A stretch of 64,000 nucleotides of DNA. Origin: a virus. Below are positions 34,701 to 42,904 of the stretch, one piece after another. The notes beneath the pieces were generated by a model. The model did no database searches. It was not told the DNA's origin and worked only from the letters and a program-made list of their open reading frames with translations. Positions within the stretch are counted from its first letter, which is position 1. Each line of letters begins with the position of its first letter. Position numbers and translations under genes: made by a program. The stretch lies in IMG/VR virus record IMGVR_UViG_3300030102_008089, positions 63,434 through 127,433 of that record. One strand, 5' to 3'.

Positions 34701-35459
34701 AGGCTTTTGCCTCCCGAATACATAGCCTCTAGCGAGATGGTTAAGGTTTTGTCTACAGATGATGAAATTTTTGGCATATTCAAAAAACCTGCAAGTAGTT
34801 TTTTTGCGATAGAAAAAAGTATGTATCGTAGTATTTCTAATCGTATGCTACAACTGTTTGCTTCTATAAGAGATTTTAACAATCTTATTGGTGAGCCAGT
34901 CAACAAGTATCGATTGAACTATAAGCGCATGGAGAAGATGCGTGAAATTTTCTTCCGAAAAGTTCAAAATGATATCGTAGATCTGCAAAAATATCTTGAT
35001 TATTACAAGTGGCTTGATACAGCAATGACACAAATGATAGATCAGCTTATGCCAGCTTCTGCTCGTTACGCTTCTAATGTAAGAAATATTGTTGAAAGTC
35101 ACAGTCTAGAAAGAAACAAAATACAATATAAACCACCTTTATTAACAAGCCCAGGCGCACCAAACAGAGTGCGTGTAATAACAGGGGATATAAATGGCGA
35201 TGATACCCCATTAGGAGTGGGAGGCGACGCCGAAGACGACAACCACCCAGAGAATAGACCAGAAGAAGACAACCCCAGGGAACAGGGGGGAAATGCTGTA
35301 CGCACGAGAGATGAAGGTGTTGGGGTCCGCCCACCTAAAGGAATTGATTCTGGTCCAATTGGACAAGAGCCCGAGGCCGTGGAGCCTGACGAAATAAGAA
35401 TAGCTGAAGACCTACATATTAGAGAATTCCCCCCAGTCCCTCCTCCTAAGTTTGGTTGA
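31755..35459 (+). CDS. Large tail protein with LamG/concanavalin-like domain
   Basis: A 1234-residue protein. Residues about 165-350 fit a LamG (Laminin_G_3) domain: STVEFFLKKNDLID, ISDGSWRHFSFAFNTKPAS, YIDFYVNGTCVETG, and GKLSASIDEFRFWKTRRNAEQIGRNW, the typical closing motif. LamG domains bind sugars. The centre is mixed. The last 80 residues are proline- and acid-rich low complexity (GGDAEDDNHPENRPEEDNPR). It overlaps its upstream neighbour by eight bases. Likely a distal baseplate or fibre component for host recognition. Confidence 0.7.
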   Translation: MSRLKDLYQNNKQGTTVGKYLNSSSPDNLGGGIESEAHLKSLVKKNNYFLPPIDYSKPENFVKFGSAYEYYKNTFEYISSYYPYDGSGLEKTNFFNDINPLEKYMLEEVYPRSTGFVTIGATYGAISSDASGYFSSSAQYIQAKGGPHLNTKFNESENRTSNLEFGGPSGSTVEFFLKKNDLIDENSSSRRQVILDVTNGVTESTQVDYGRFRIELISGSETQFNVLMLSGTNGFNNVLVPSTPNQITISDGSWRHFSFAFNTKPASGSPYIDFYVNGTCVETGIVGSSNISTPVTGTMIANIGALKQNPTGALPATFEGYGKLSASIDEFRFWKTRRNAEQIGRNWFINVAGGSDKYDANVSLGVYYKFNEGITTAEATDSVVLDYSGRLSNGLFTGYDTTCRNTGSAIDQLLIDSVLERGDPIIRTNHPEYISTKDSYEVTGSTYDQNNSARLLNHLPNWIIEEEENSQNEIINLTQIISGYFDTLYNQLSSLKKIRYNDYVSGSLTNSIDEFPHNDRLVENLGINTPELFENADVLAQFLKRDEQINFDQQLVDVKNTIYKNIYNNLNFILKSKGNEKSIKNFIRCLGVGEEILAFNTYSDDVDFELSSSYKTQVSTKKYADFTSLNNQGDSSALVYQYYDSTNTNSVGLIAGSDQLDEYAFTLQAEFLFPNKDEQDSLSYELPTVLTSSLFGFHVPNDTSPTSTDLTWEALNNDYGLQVYAIKSPGAFAEITSPLSRVKDAYFVVQNRAGENLLTSDIYRNVYDNEKWNISVTLKPKRYPFSDGVFGSDVGDSAYELGFVGINYDTGVKQNSFNLTADVGFTSGSLTVGSTKRVYVGAHRTNFSGDLLTRSDVHATSCRYWTDYFSSEALDIQARDTETHGSLHPSRNAYLFQTASANVYIPEAQTLALNWDFSKVTKSDSSGFFTVQDQSFGQNDGSYTADYQGTVFSPINLRQHTGRGEFFTANSKPVRKQYVYSERLLPPEYIASSEMVKVLSTDDEIFGIFKKPASSFFAIEKSMYRSISNRMLQLFASIRDFNNLIGEPVNKYRLNYKRMEKMREIFFRKVQNDIVDLQKYLDYYKWLDTAMTQMIDQLMPASARYASNVRNIVESHSLERNKIQYKPPLLTSPGAPNRVRVITGDINGDDTPLGVGGDAEDDNHPENRPEEDNPREQGGNAVRTRDEGVGVRPPKGIDSGPIGQEPEAVEPDEIRIAEDLHIREFPPVPPPKFG

Positions 35460-35460
35460 A

Positions 35461-35472
35461 TATTTATAAATA
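35461..35472 (+). promoter_or_regulatory. TATTTATAAATA palindrome, possible T4-type late promoter
   Basis: This perfect 12-base palindrome lies right after a stop codon and 23 bases before the ATG of the 2151-residue gene. It contains TATAAATA, the core of T4 late promoters recognised through gp55, and also TATTTA as in the repeated CTATTTA elements of this genome. Confidence 0.5.
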
Positions 35473-35494
35473 CTTGCAAGAGACTAATTAATAA

Positions 35495-38400
35495 ATGGCG
35501 AAAAGAATAATCATAAATTCGGCTCCCCCAAAGCCATCAAAAAGAATAATTGGCGGCTCGAATCAGAGGAGTCAATCGAGACTAACTTTGCAAGGGTCAT
35601 ATTCTTGGAAGTATAATCATGCCCCAGAAGGTCTAGATGAGAGCAAAAATTTATCTTGGTGGCGTGAAGAGGCAAATCGATACGAGGCACCTCTATCCTC
35701 ATCAGGGGAGATATTATACGGAAGGCAGGCTGTCAAAAGAGAACTAAAAAGAGACACGGATAAAAGAAAATTATATAATTTTGATATACAGCTTGACAAT
35801 TCAATAAAGGGTGGCAGCAATCAACCTATTAACAAAAAATATCACCTTGGCAACAGAACACTCACGGCTTTTGATAGCGAAATAAATGTTTCTGAGGACA
35901 TATACCCTAATACAAAAAAGAGAGTGTCGTTTGGAGTAACTTTAGACGGGAAAACATATACTAGCGAACAAACAACCCCTTTTAGTCTGTTTAGTTCCAG
36001 TGTATCGTCAGGGTACCAGGCAAAGTTGACTGCTGATGGGTTTGGCGGCGTTGATTTTGCTAATTTACATGATGATAAAATACAAACCTACCAAGGAGAG
36101 GTGCCAGCCCAAGGACCTTTTACCGAAAGGTTTGTGGGTGGTATTCTTGCCAGGCATAATGCCCCACTTCGAGCAACTGAGCGCCAAGAATCATTTAATA
36201 TTGTACTGTCCCCATCCTCTGTAGCAGAAGTTAATATAGAGGTTAACAATGGAGCAGATCCTTTCATTGACCTAAATGGAAGAACTTTGACTTTAACTCT
36301 TGGGGGAGTGTCTTATTCGGCAACGTTTAACCCTGGTGTTAATATCGCAGATTCAACAAAAACAGTTTTGGGCATTGCCGACGCAATTGATGCCGACGGT
36401 GCCGCCGAAGCAATATCCAGAAGTTTAAACCTAGCGGCCTCTGGAGACGGGTTGCCAGTTGTGGCAAGTTATGGCTTTACTAATTTTGTTAATGTCAAAG
36501 GCACGTTTGTAGGAACGAGAGACAACGGTACAGCTTTTGGGGGAACCTCTATTGATGCTGGAAGGGTTACACCAACACCAACATTTAGTGGCGGTGCAAA
36601 CTCAGTAAGAGCTATAAATCAAACCGATGTTGGAAGTCCACAAGGAAAATACTTAAGAGGGCTTGGAGCAAAAGCACCAGTAAATATTGAAAATATAAAA
36701 ACATTATTTACTTCCGATAGTGTGCGTGTGGTTGGAAACTATATCAGGAACTATGAAGTGGTCCAAGGTTCTAATCGTGCCGCTACTAATATGGATTTAG
36801 CATATAATCGAAACAATTATAATAATACTGCCCCTTCAGCGTTTATAACAACCCCAGCTATGCGGACTTTATTAGCAACAGGATCAGCAGATTATGCCGC
36901 ACCTCGTCAGATCAGTACAAGAAAAACTAACCAGACAATTATTGTAAATCGTTTTTCTGCCCCAGGCGACAAGGTGGACTCTAAACAACAATTTCGTGAT
37001 GTAACATCAGATCAATCATCTCCAAATAATGCTCTACCATTCCGTAATATACCAGTTCGAAAGCCGTATATTAGCAAGCTGTCTACTCATACAGCTTTTG
37101 GCGGATATGAACTAGGAAGTACAACTGTCGCAGCGGTTTATAAAACACAGAGAAACAGAACCCAAAGAGTTCAGGCTTCTGGTAGTGTATTTATTACGGG
37201 TTCGGTTTTTGACGATTATTTTGTAACAAGGCCAATACCAGCAGGAGATAGCACTCAGTGGTTTTTTTCGCTATCAGGTTCAGACACGGATACATACAGT
37301 GATTATGTTAGGGCAAACTCAAGATATCCAGAACAAATTTCTTTTTCCAAATTAAACATTGGATCATTTAATGCTGGATTGGCGGGACTGACAGGTTCAG
37401 ATGGTAATGCAACTTATATTTGGGCCTCCTCGCCATTTGTTGCTCCCTGGAGCCAGACCAGAAACTCATACAAAAGCTCAGCAATATTTTTAAGAAAAAA
37501 CAATATTTACGAACTTGACCCAGAAATAAAAACAGGGAAAGACACAACTTCTCTTGCAGACTCTACAAAAACAAGACAATTTGTTGATCAAGTTGGTAAT
37601 ACAGTAACAAATTTCTACTCTCAGCAGTTTAGAGAACCACCAATCACATCAAGATATAAGCCACTGGTTCACCAAATAGAAACTTTTATTGGCTCGCCAT
37701 CTGAGACAACTAGTAACAAAATTACTTTAAGTTTAGAATATAGTTATGGAAACACTCTTATGGGGTTTGCCAATCGTGAACTTAACAGGAGAGTTGCAGG
37801 GGATATTAAATTTAATCATAACAAGATCAAACGACCCTATGAAGTATTGCGAGAACAATTAAATAGTGACTCATCACGCTCTCTAAATGGCGTGAACGTG
37901 ATAAAAATGTTTGCGTACAATGAGACTATATGGCCTAAAGAAGTGTACACTTATTTATCTGGAAGCCGTGCGAGATTATCTTTTACTAACTCTTACTGGA
38001 GAGATGACGCTATAATCCAACCAGTAACAACTTTTTATACAAACTATAACACACTGTTTTATGTTACATCTATAGAGACAAGAGATAATAGACAAACTCC
38101 ACGCTTAACCACTCCGTTTACAACATCTCAAGGATATGGGGTTACCTTAGCGGATCAATTACCTTACAACCCATTGGACTCATCAACCCCCGTCCCAGAA
38201 GGCCCAGGTAGGGCGTCAATTTGGCCACTGGACTCATATTTGTGGTCTGATTTATCAGACACTTACGCAGGTTCTACCTACGAGACAGGATCGCTTTCTG
38301 CCTCGGTAATATTGGCAGGACAAGCATCAACGCCTTGTGGCGAACTGATGATGACAAATTTTGGAACAATTGATGATCGAATCACTAGCACAGACGCATC

Positions 38401-41400
38401 AAAAAATACAGGAATAAGCCTACCACAGGTATCAGACTCTGTAACTTCGCAATATGTTTATAGTATAGCTTTCGCTACAGGAACTTTGGTAGGTGGCAAC
38501 TACAATGTTGAGCCAAGAATTCCTGGCGGTGCTTTCTCTAGACCACCTTGGACAGCAGGTACGCAAAGAGTTTATGTTGATGGAGAATTTAAAGGACAAT
38601 CTGCGGAACAAGTATTCCCTTTTTATAACAGTTACGAACAATGGGCACAAGAATTAAGGCTTGCAGGTAAATCAAATTCAATCATACCAGAGTATAGAAT
38701 AAGTGAACACGTAGAAAAGTTTAAAAACAAAGCGTCTGTATTTACAGCTATTTCTTCTTCCTTAGAAATAACAGGGGCAAATTCAAATAATTTTAATGGA
38801 ACCAATACAGATTTTTATACTCGTTATGCTACATCCGATAATATGGAGTTTTTATCAGATTTTATGACATATGACAAGGGGGATGTTAATTACATTTTTA
38901 ATGACTACCCTCGCCACTTTGAAATTAATTCAGATGCAATTATGAAACTTTTGCCGTATGAAGGATTTTACCCTGTTAACAGAACTTTACAAATCTCAAC
39001 ACTATATTCACAATCATATGGACCAAATTCTAGTTATGATGGAGCCACTTCAGGTAACAAGCGATGGAGAAGCCTTCTCAGACCATTCTATGCTCCAGGG
39101 ATTTTATACAACTCAATTAAATCAGGAGTTTCTGTTGACTTTCCAATCAGAAGAAAGACCAGAAACAAAGGAGGGTTCCATAGTTTTAATTCGGTCCTTC
39201 AAGATGGAGTCTACCCAGGATATAATATAGGCTACCCGCTGTTTGGTTCGCTTTTTGAGAATATAACAATATCTGGTGGAAAATTGCCAAGCGGAACCAG
39301 AAGAAGCAATTACTCTCACGACTGGTCGGACCCTGATGTCAACGCTTTGTATTGGGCTGATAGGCTTCCGTTCGAGTCTATTTTAGCTCCCGAAGAATAT
39401 TTAACTGCTGATGTAAATACATTAACTGGCTCACTTGCCACCGTAACATCGGATATTAACAGTTATATTTCTATCGACGTAACAGGGTCGTTTAGAGTTG
39501 GAAGGGTAGATTCTGATAACATTTATAAAAAAGCGATATCTAACTTTCTAGCGAACGTGCCCCAATTCTTTTTGAAGACAAAAGAAAACAAGTTTGGGTC
39601 GCATGGGAAAATGACAAAATTTGTTTCCCAATTTGGCAGTCCATCCAGAGGATCTCAAGAAGTAACCACTTCAGCAAGAACTGTTAATATTGATCCAAAG
39701 CGTGCGTATATGATGGAAATTGGACTAATGAAAACTGAACAATTCAACATGTACAGCAACCCAGCGGCGTTCGGACCAGCTACCAATACAAGTTATATTT
39801 TTCAACCGTGGGAAATTGCTAATGCTTCAGGGTCTTGGACTCCTTCTGGTTCCGATTGGCCAACACATCGTGGTGAATTTGCCCCATTTGCTCCACCCTA
39901 TTATTATGGACCATCCTTGGCTCGCATTACTTTTATGCCAATTGGGGATAAAACAGAATATACGCTAAACGAAATATTGGACAATGATCGTGGTGAGGTT
40001 TTTGTAGACTACATTAACGAAAGTGGTAGTCTTTATGATGCAAGTTCTGGGTCTTTTGTGGATGCAAACGGGAACACATTAACTACAAATACAACTCCTG
40101 CTTATAAGTGGAATAGAGCTTGGTTAAATAGAATGGATATTGATGCATCCATTAATATTGGGAATGAATTTCCTATATCTGCAAATACAACTTATAAATC
40201 ATCTGACCCAAACAAGTGGACCATTATGCCAAAATGGGAATCCCCCGTATTAGATTTCCCAAGTGAGATATCTGCTGTAGCTGCGGCAGCAGCATCAGCG
40301 ACATTAATTGCTATTGATTATGCTTCGGCGGCAAGTGGACAAACAATAGTTGTTCCGACAACTACAACAACAGTAACTTTTGAATTTGACAATAGTTCAT
40401 CATCCCCTGGACGTTCTAGTGCAACAAGCTATACTATTGGAATTAATGGCATAAGCAAAAACTCTGAATTAGCAGAACGAATTCATGCAGCACTTGCCCT
40501 TTGTTTGTCTAATGGCGAAATTGATGTAACATCAAACCAAGCGGATGATACAGTCTCAATTATTTCAAATATATCTGGCGCAGCTATGAACAGTAATACA
40601 ATCTCTGGTACTGCTACAGAAGGAGGTGGTGGTGCTATTGTTTCTGCCTCTGGGTTTTCGGGAGGAGAGTCAGAGGTTGCCGCTTCTAGGTATGGACTTT
40701 CATCATCGGTAACACCAGGAGAATTTACTAAAACAACCCAAGGTATGTGGCACCAATACGGACAATCACCCAGTGATGGCAGGGGAATTTATTTATATAT
40801 AAAAGATATTCCAACGGGAGATCATGAGGAATATGACCTAGTAGCAACACATATCAATTCAACTGGTTCATATAACTATGTTAAAAAGGTTCCAAAATTT
40901 GTATTAGATTCTGGGCGTACAGTTTCGTCTCTTGCAGATCTTTGTGGGTTTGATTCTAGCGAAATTATTCGCAAAGGTTTTGATCCAAGCAAAGCTAAGA
41001 GACTTGGAGAGCTTGCAGAGGATAACGAAAATTCAATTTCTGAGGCAATACTAGCATTGCCGTTTTACTTGGACGAAAGCGGGGAGTCAAAACTAATAAC
41101 TCTCCAGGCATCTCCTACAGAGTTGGGCCCAAAAATAAAAGAATTTAGAAAAAATTTCACAAAGTACTCCTTGCCTCCAGCCTTAGCTCAAAAACTTCTT
41201 GGATTGGTTCCAAAGGGCTTTCCAAATGTTCCCGACACAATTAACCCATTTGGTGACGATGAATATGACGAACTTCTTTCTGGTGAAGATATAAGACAAA
41301 TACCTGTTGTATACTTGATGGAGCACATCGCCACTCTAACAAAACAGGACCTTGCAGATATTTGGCAAGGAATTATGCCAGACTTGTCAAGGAGGTTAAG

Positions 41401-41950
41401 TTTTAGTTTTTCTTCGATTGATCATTACATGCCTGGTGAAAATGTCGAAGACTCGCTAACACAGTTCCCAGAAGTACTAAAAGAGCAGATAAACATCGGT
41501 GCTGTCAGAGATGGTCACCCAAGATATGATCTTTTAGATATTGCTGAAAAAGCTTGCAAACAAGGATTCTTCCCTGAGATTAAGTGGTTAGTTTTTAAGG
41601 TAAAACAAAGGGGTGTCTCAACTTATTCTGAAATGATTATTCAAGAAGTTGATGGACCAAATGCCCTTGGATATGACAACTCTAGAGAATTTCTAACCTT
41701 ACAAGGGCTTCCAAATGATCAGGTAGATAGGATTCTTGGGGATAGAGACGAATTTTCAAAAAATGTTTATGTTTCAAAACATTCGCTTTCAAATCCAACT
41801 TTTAATTGGCCTTACGATTATTGTTCCTTGTTGGAGACAGTTAAAATAGGTGCCAAAGTTGGATTTCGACCAGACTTGGAAAAAGAGTATGCTGAAACAA
41901 GTCAAGCGATGACACAGCAAATTATAGACGAAAAAGCAGGCGGAAAATAA
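35495..41950 (+). CDS. Giant tail/baseplate structural protein (2151 residues)
   Basis: The largest gene of the window, beta-rich and serine/threonine/asparagine-rich with no recognised enzyme motif. Two similar insert domains are visible, at about residues 242-366 (DPFIDLNGRTLTLTLGGVSY...FSGGANSV) and 1594-1729 (SATLIAIDYASAASGQTIVV...FSGGESEV), each a small beta domain ending in FSGG. The last 200 residues are helical and charged, with LTKQDLADIWQGIMPDLSRRL and YDLLDIAEKACKQGFFPEIKWLVF. Likely a major distal tail or fibre-network protein; function inferred from size and location. Confidence 0.6.
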   Translation: MAKRIIINSAPPKPSKRIIGGSNQRSQSRLTLQGSYSWKYNHAPEGLDESKNLSWWREEANRYEAPLSSSGEILYGRQAVKRELKRDTDKRKLYNFDIQLDNSIKGGSNQPINKKYHLGNRTLTAFDSEINVSEDIYPNTKKRVSFGVTLDGKTYTSEQTTPFSLFSSSVSSGYQAKLTADGFGGVDFANLHDDKIQTYQGEVPAQGPFTERFVGGILARHNAPLRATERQESFNIVLSPSSVAEVNIEVNNGADPFIDLNGRTLTLTLGGVSYSATFNPGVNIADSTKTVLGIADAIDADGAAEAISRSLNLAASGDGLPVVASYGFTNFVNVKGTFVGTRDNGTAFGGTSIDAGRVTPTPTFSGGANSVRAINQTDVGSPQGKYLRGLGAKAPVNIENIKTLFTSDSVRVVGNYIRNYEVVQGSNRAATNMDLAYNRNNYNNTAPSAFITTPAMRTLLATGSADYAAPRQISTRKTNQTIIVNRFSAPGDKVDSKQQFRDVTSDQSSPNNALPFRNIPVRKPYISKLSTHTAFGGYELGSTTVAAVYKTQRNRTQRVQASGSVFITGSVFDDYFVTRPIPAGDSTQWFFSLSGSDTDTYSDYVRANSRYPEQISFSKLNIGSFNAGLAGLTGSDGNATYIWASSPFVAPWSQTRNSYKSSAIFLRKNNIYELDPEIKTGKDTTSLADSTKTRQFVDQVGNTVTNFYSQQFREPPITSRYKPLVHQIETFIGSPSETTSNKITLSLEYSYGNTLMGFANRELNRRVAGDIKFNHNKIKRPYEVLREQLNSDSSRSLNGVNVIKMFAYNETIWPKEVYTYLSGSRARLSFTNSYWRDDAIIQPVTTFYTNYNTLFYVTSIETRDNRQTPRLTTPFTTSQGYGVTLADQLPYNPLDSSTPVPEGPGRASIWPLDSYLWSDLSDTYAGSTYETGSLSASVILAGQASTPCGELMMTNFGTIDDRITSTDASKNTGISLPQVSDSVTSQYVYSIAFATGTLVGGNYNVEPRIPGGAFSRPPWTAGTQRVYVDGEFKGQSAEQVFPFYNSYEQWAQELRLAGKSNSIIPEYRISEHVEKFKNKASVFTAISSSLEITGANSNNFNGTNTDFYTRYATSDNMEFLSDFMTYDKGDVNYIFNDYPRHFEINSDAIMKLLPYEGFYPVNRTLQISTLYSQSYGPNSSYDGATSGNKRWRSLLRPFYAPGILYNSIKSGVSVDFPIRRKTRNKGGFHSFNSVLQDGVYPGYNIGYPLFGSLFENITISGGKLPSGTRRSNYSHDWSDPDVNALYWADRLPFESILAPEEYLTADVNTLTGSLATVTSDINSYISIDVTGSFRVGRVDSDNIYKKAISNFLANVPQFFLKTKENKFGSHGKMTKFVSQFGSPSRGSQEVTTSARTVNIDPKRAYMMEIGLMKTEQFNMYSNPAAFGPATNTSYIFQPWEIANASGSWTPSGSDWPTHRGEFAPFAPPYYYGPSLARITFMPIGDKTEYTLNEILDNDRGEVFVDYINESGSLYDASSGSFVDANGNTLTTNTTPAYKWNRAWLNRMDIDASINIGNEFPISANTTYKSSDPNKWTIMPKWESPVLDFPSEISAVAAAAASATLIAIDYASAASGQTIVVPTTTTTVTFEFDNSSSSPGRSSATSYTIGINGISKNSELAERIHAALALCLSNGEIDVTSNQADDTVSIISNISGAAMNSNTISGTATEGGGGAIVSASGFSGGESEVAASRYGLSSSVTPGEFTKTTQGMWHQYGQSPSDGRGIYLYIKDIPTGDHEEYDLVATHINSTGSYNYVKKVPKFVLDSGRTVSSLADLCGFDSSEIIRKGFDPSKAKRLGELAEDNENSISEAILALPFYLDESGESKLITLQASPTELGPKIKEFRKNFTKYSLPPALAQKLLGLVPKGFPNVPDTINPFGDDEYDELLSGEDIRQIPVVYLMEHIATLTKQDLADIWQGIMPDLSRRLSFSFSSIDHYMPGENVEDSLTQFPEVLKEQINIGAVRDGHPRYDLLDIAEKACKQGFFPEIKWLVFKVKQRGVSTYSEMIIQEVDGPNALGYDNSREFLTLQGLPNDQVDRILGDRDEFSKNVYVSKHSLSNPTFNWPYDYCSLLETVKIGAKVGFRPDLEKEYAETSQAMTQQIIDEKAGGK

Positions 41951-41973
41951 TCTTGAGTAAGGATACTTAATAC

Positions 41974-42891
41974 ATGGTTAGTTTTTTTGACCAAAAAGAA
42001 GAAGTACTAACTGTAGAGTTGACACCCTACGGGAAGCAGCAGTTTGCCGAGGGGCTTTTTGCCCCAGCGTATTATGCTTTTTATGATAGTTCTATCATTT
42101 ATGATTCTGACTATATTAAATTAACAGAGACTCAAAACAGAACTACAACTAGAATAACCACTGAGACACCAAAACTAAAACCAAATGTGAGATTTAACTC
42201 GACACCTGGTTCTGTTTATTCACTGTTGACATCAAATGACTCCAGTGGGTTTGCTCAAGATAAGCCCTACAATGCTAACTACGCACGCACTTTAGGTAGT
42301 AGTGATCCTAATTCATCAAATCTTCCATCGTGGAAAATTCAAACTTTAAACCTTAGTGATGTTGGTTTTAATGAAGGCGTTCGTTATAATTTAGATAATA
42401 CTATTCCACAGATGTCAGCAACGTTGTTTATAGATTATGAAACTCTTGAAGGTACTGGAGTCGAAGGAGAGCCAGCGATTTATACACTTTTGGGGTCAGA
42501 TAGCCTTTTTCTAAATGTAGAAGAGCTTAATACTTTGTTTAAAAATAACGGAAATTTTGATATAGAGGTTTATAAATCTGGCTCGGAAGGAACGATGACA
42601 CCCTTGGGGTTTATAAACAGAGAAGCATCTCAGGGGCAATCTTTACAGTCTCAGACTGACCCATTTGTTCTAGCAAATAATATTAGAGGAAATAACAACA
42701 ATATTGTGAGAGGGTTTCCAATTTTAGATGACAAGTATGTTGAGTTTTATTTAAACTTGTCGGTTGACACAGAAATTTCCTTTATAACAAGTCCAACAAA
42801 CTCGACGCTATATAAGAGAAGTATTGATAGAACACCCGAAGATCCTTGTGATGTTTTAGATACTCTACCAGAAGGATATGATTTAGGGTAA
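41974..42891 (+). CDS. Tail protein with shared 'LTxxGxxxxAxG' N-terminal domain
   Basis: A 305-residue protein. Its N-terminus, VLTVELTPYGKQQFAEGLF followed by YYAFYDSSIIYDSDY, matches the pattern of the protein encoded at 49529 (AVLTDEGRRRLALGDGSF then KFALGDDEIDYSLY), so the two share an N-terminal domain, probably a docking module. The rest is beta-rich with no recognised motif. Likely a minor tail or fibre-adaptor protein. Confidence 0.6.
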   Translation: MVSFFDQKEEVLTVELTPYGKQQFAEGLFAPAYYAFYDSSIIYDSDYIKLTETQNRTTTRITTETPKLKPNVRFNSTPGSVYSLLTSNDSSGFAQDKPYNANYARTLGSSDPNSSNLPSWKIQTLNLSDVGFNEGVRYNLDNTIPQMSATLFIDYETLEGTGVEGEPAIYTLLGSDSLFLNVEELNTLFKNNGNFDIEVYKSGSEGTMTPLGFINREASQGQSLQSQTDPFVLANNIRGNNNNIVRGFPILDDKYVEFYLNLSVDTEISFITSPTNSTLYKRSIDRTPEDPCDVLDTLPEGYDLG

Positions 42892-42904
42892 AGGTATGTT
42901 TTAA

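Noticed and set aside
35099-35479. 126-residue minus-strand frame, proline/serine-rich
   Set aside because: It mirrors the low-complexity acidic/proline-rich C-terminus of the + strand tail protein; no ribosome site or homology features.
41941-41973. Small inverted repeat TAAGGATACTTA considered as a terminator
   Set aside because: The stem is only four base pairs and no T-run follows; the gap is also needed for translation of the next gene.
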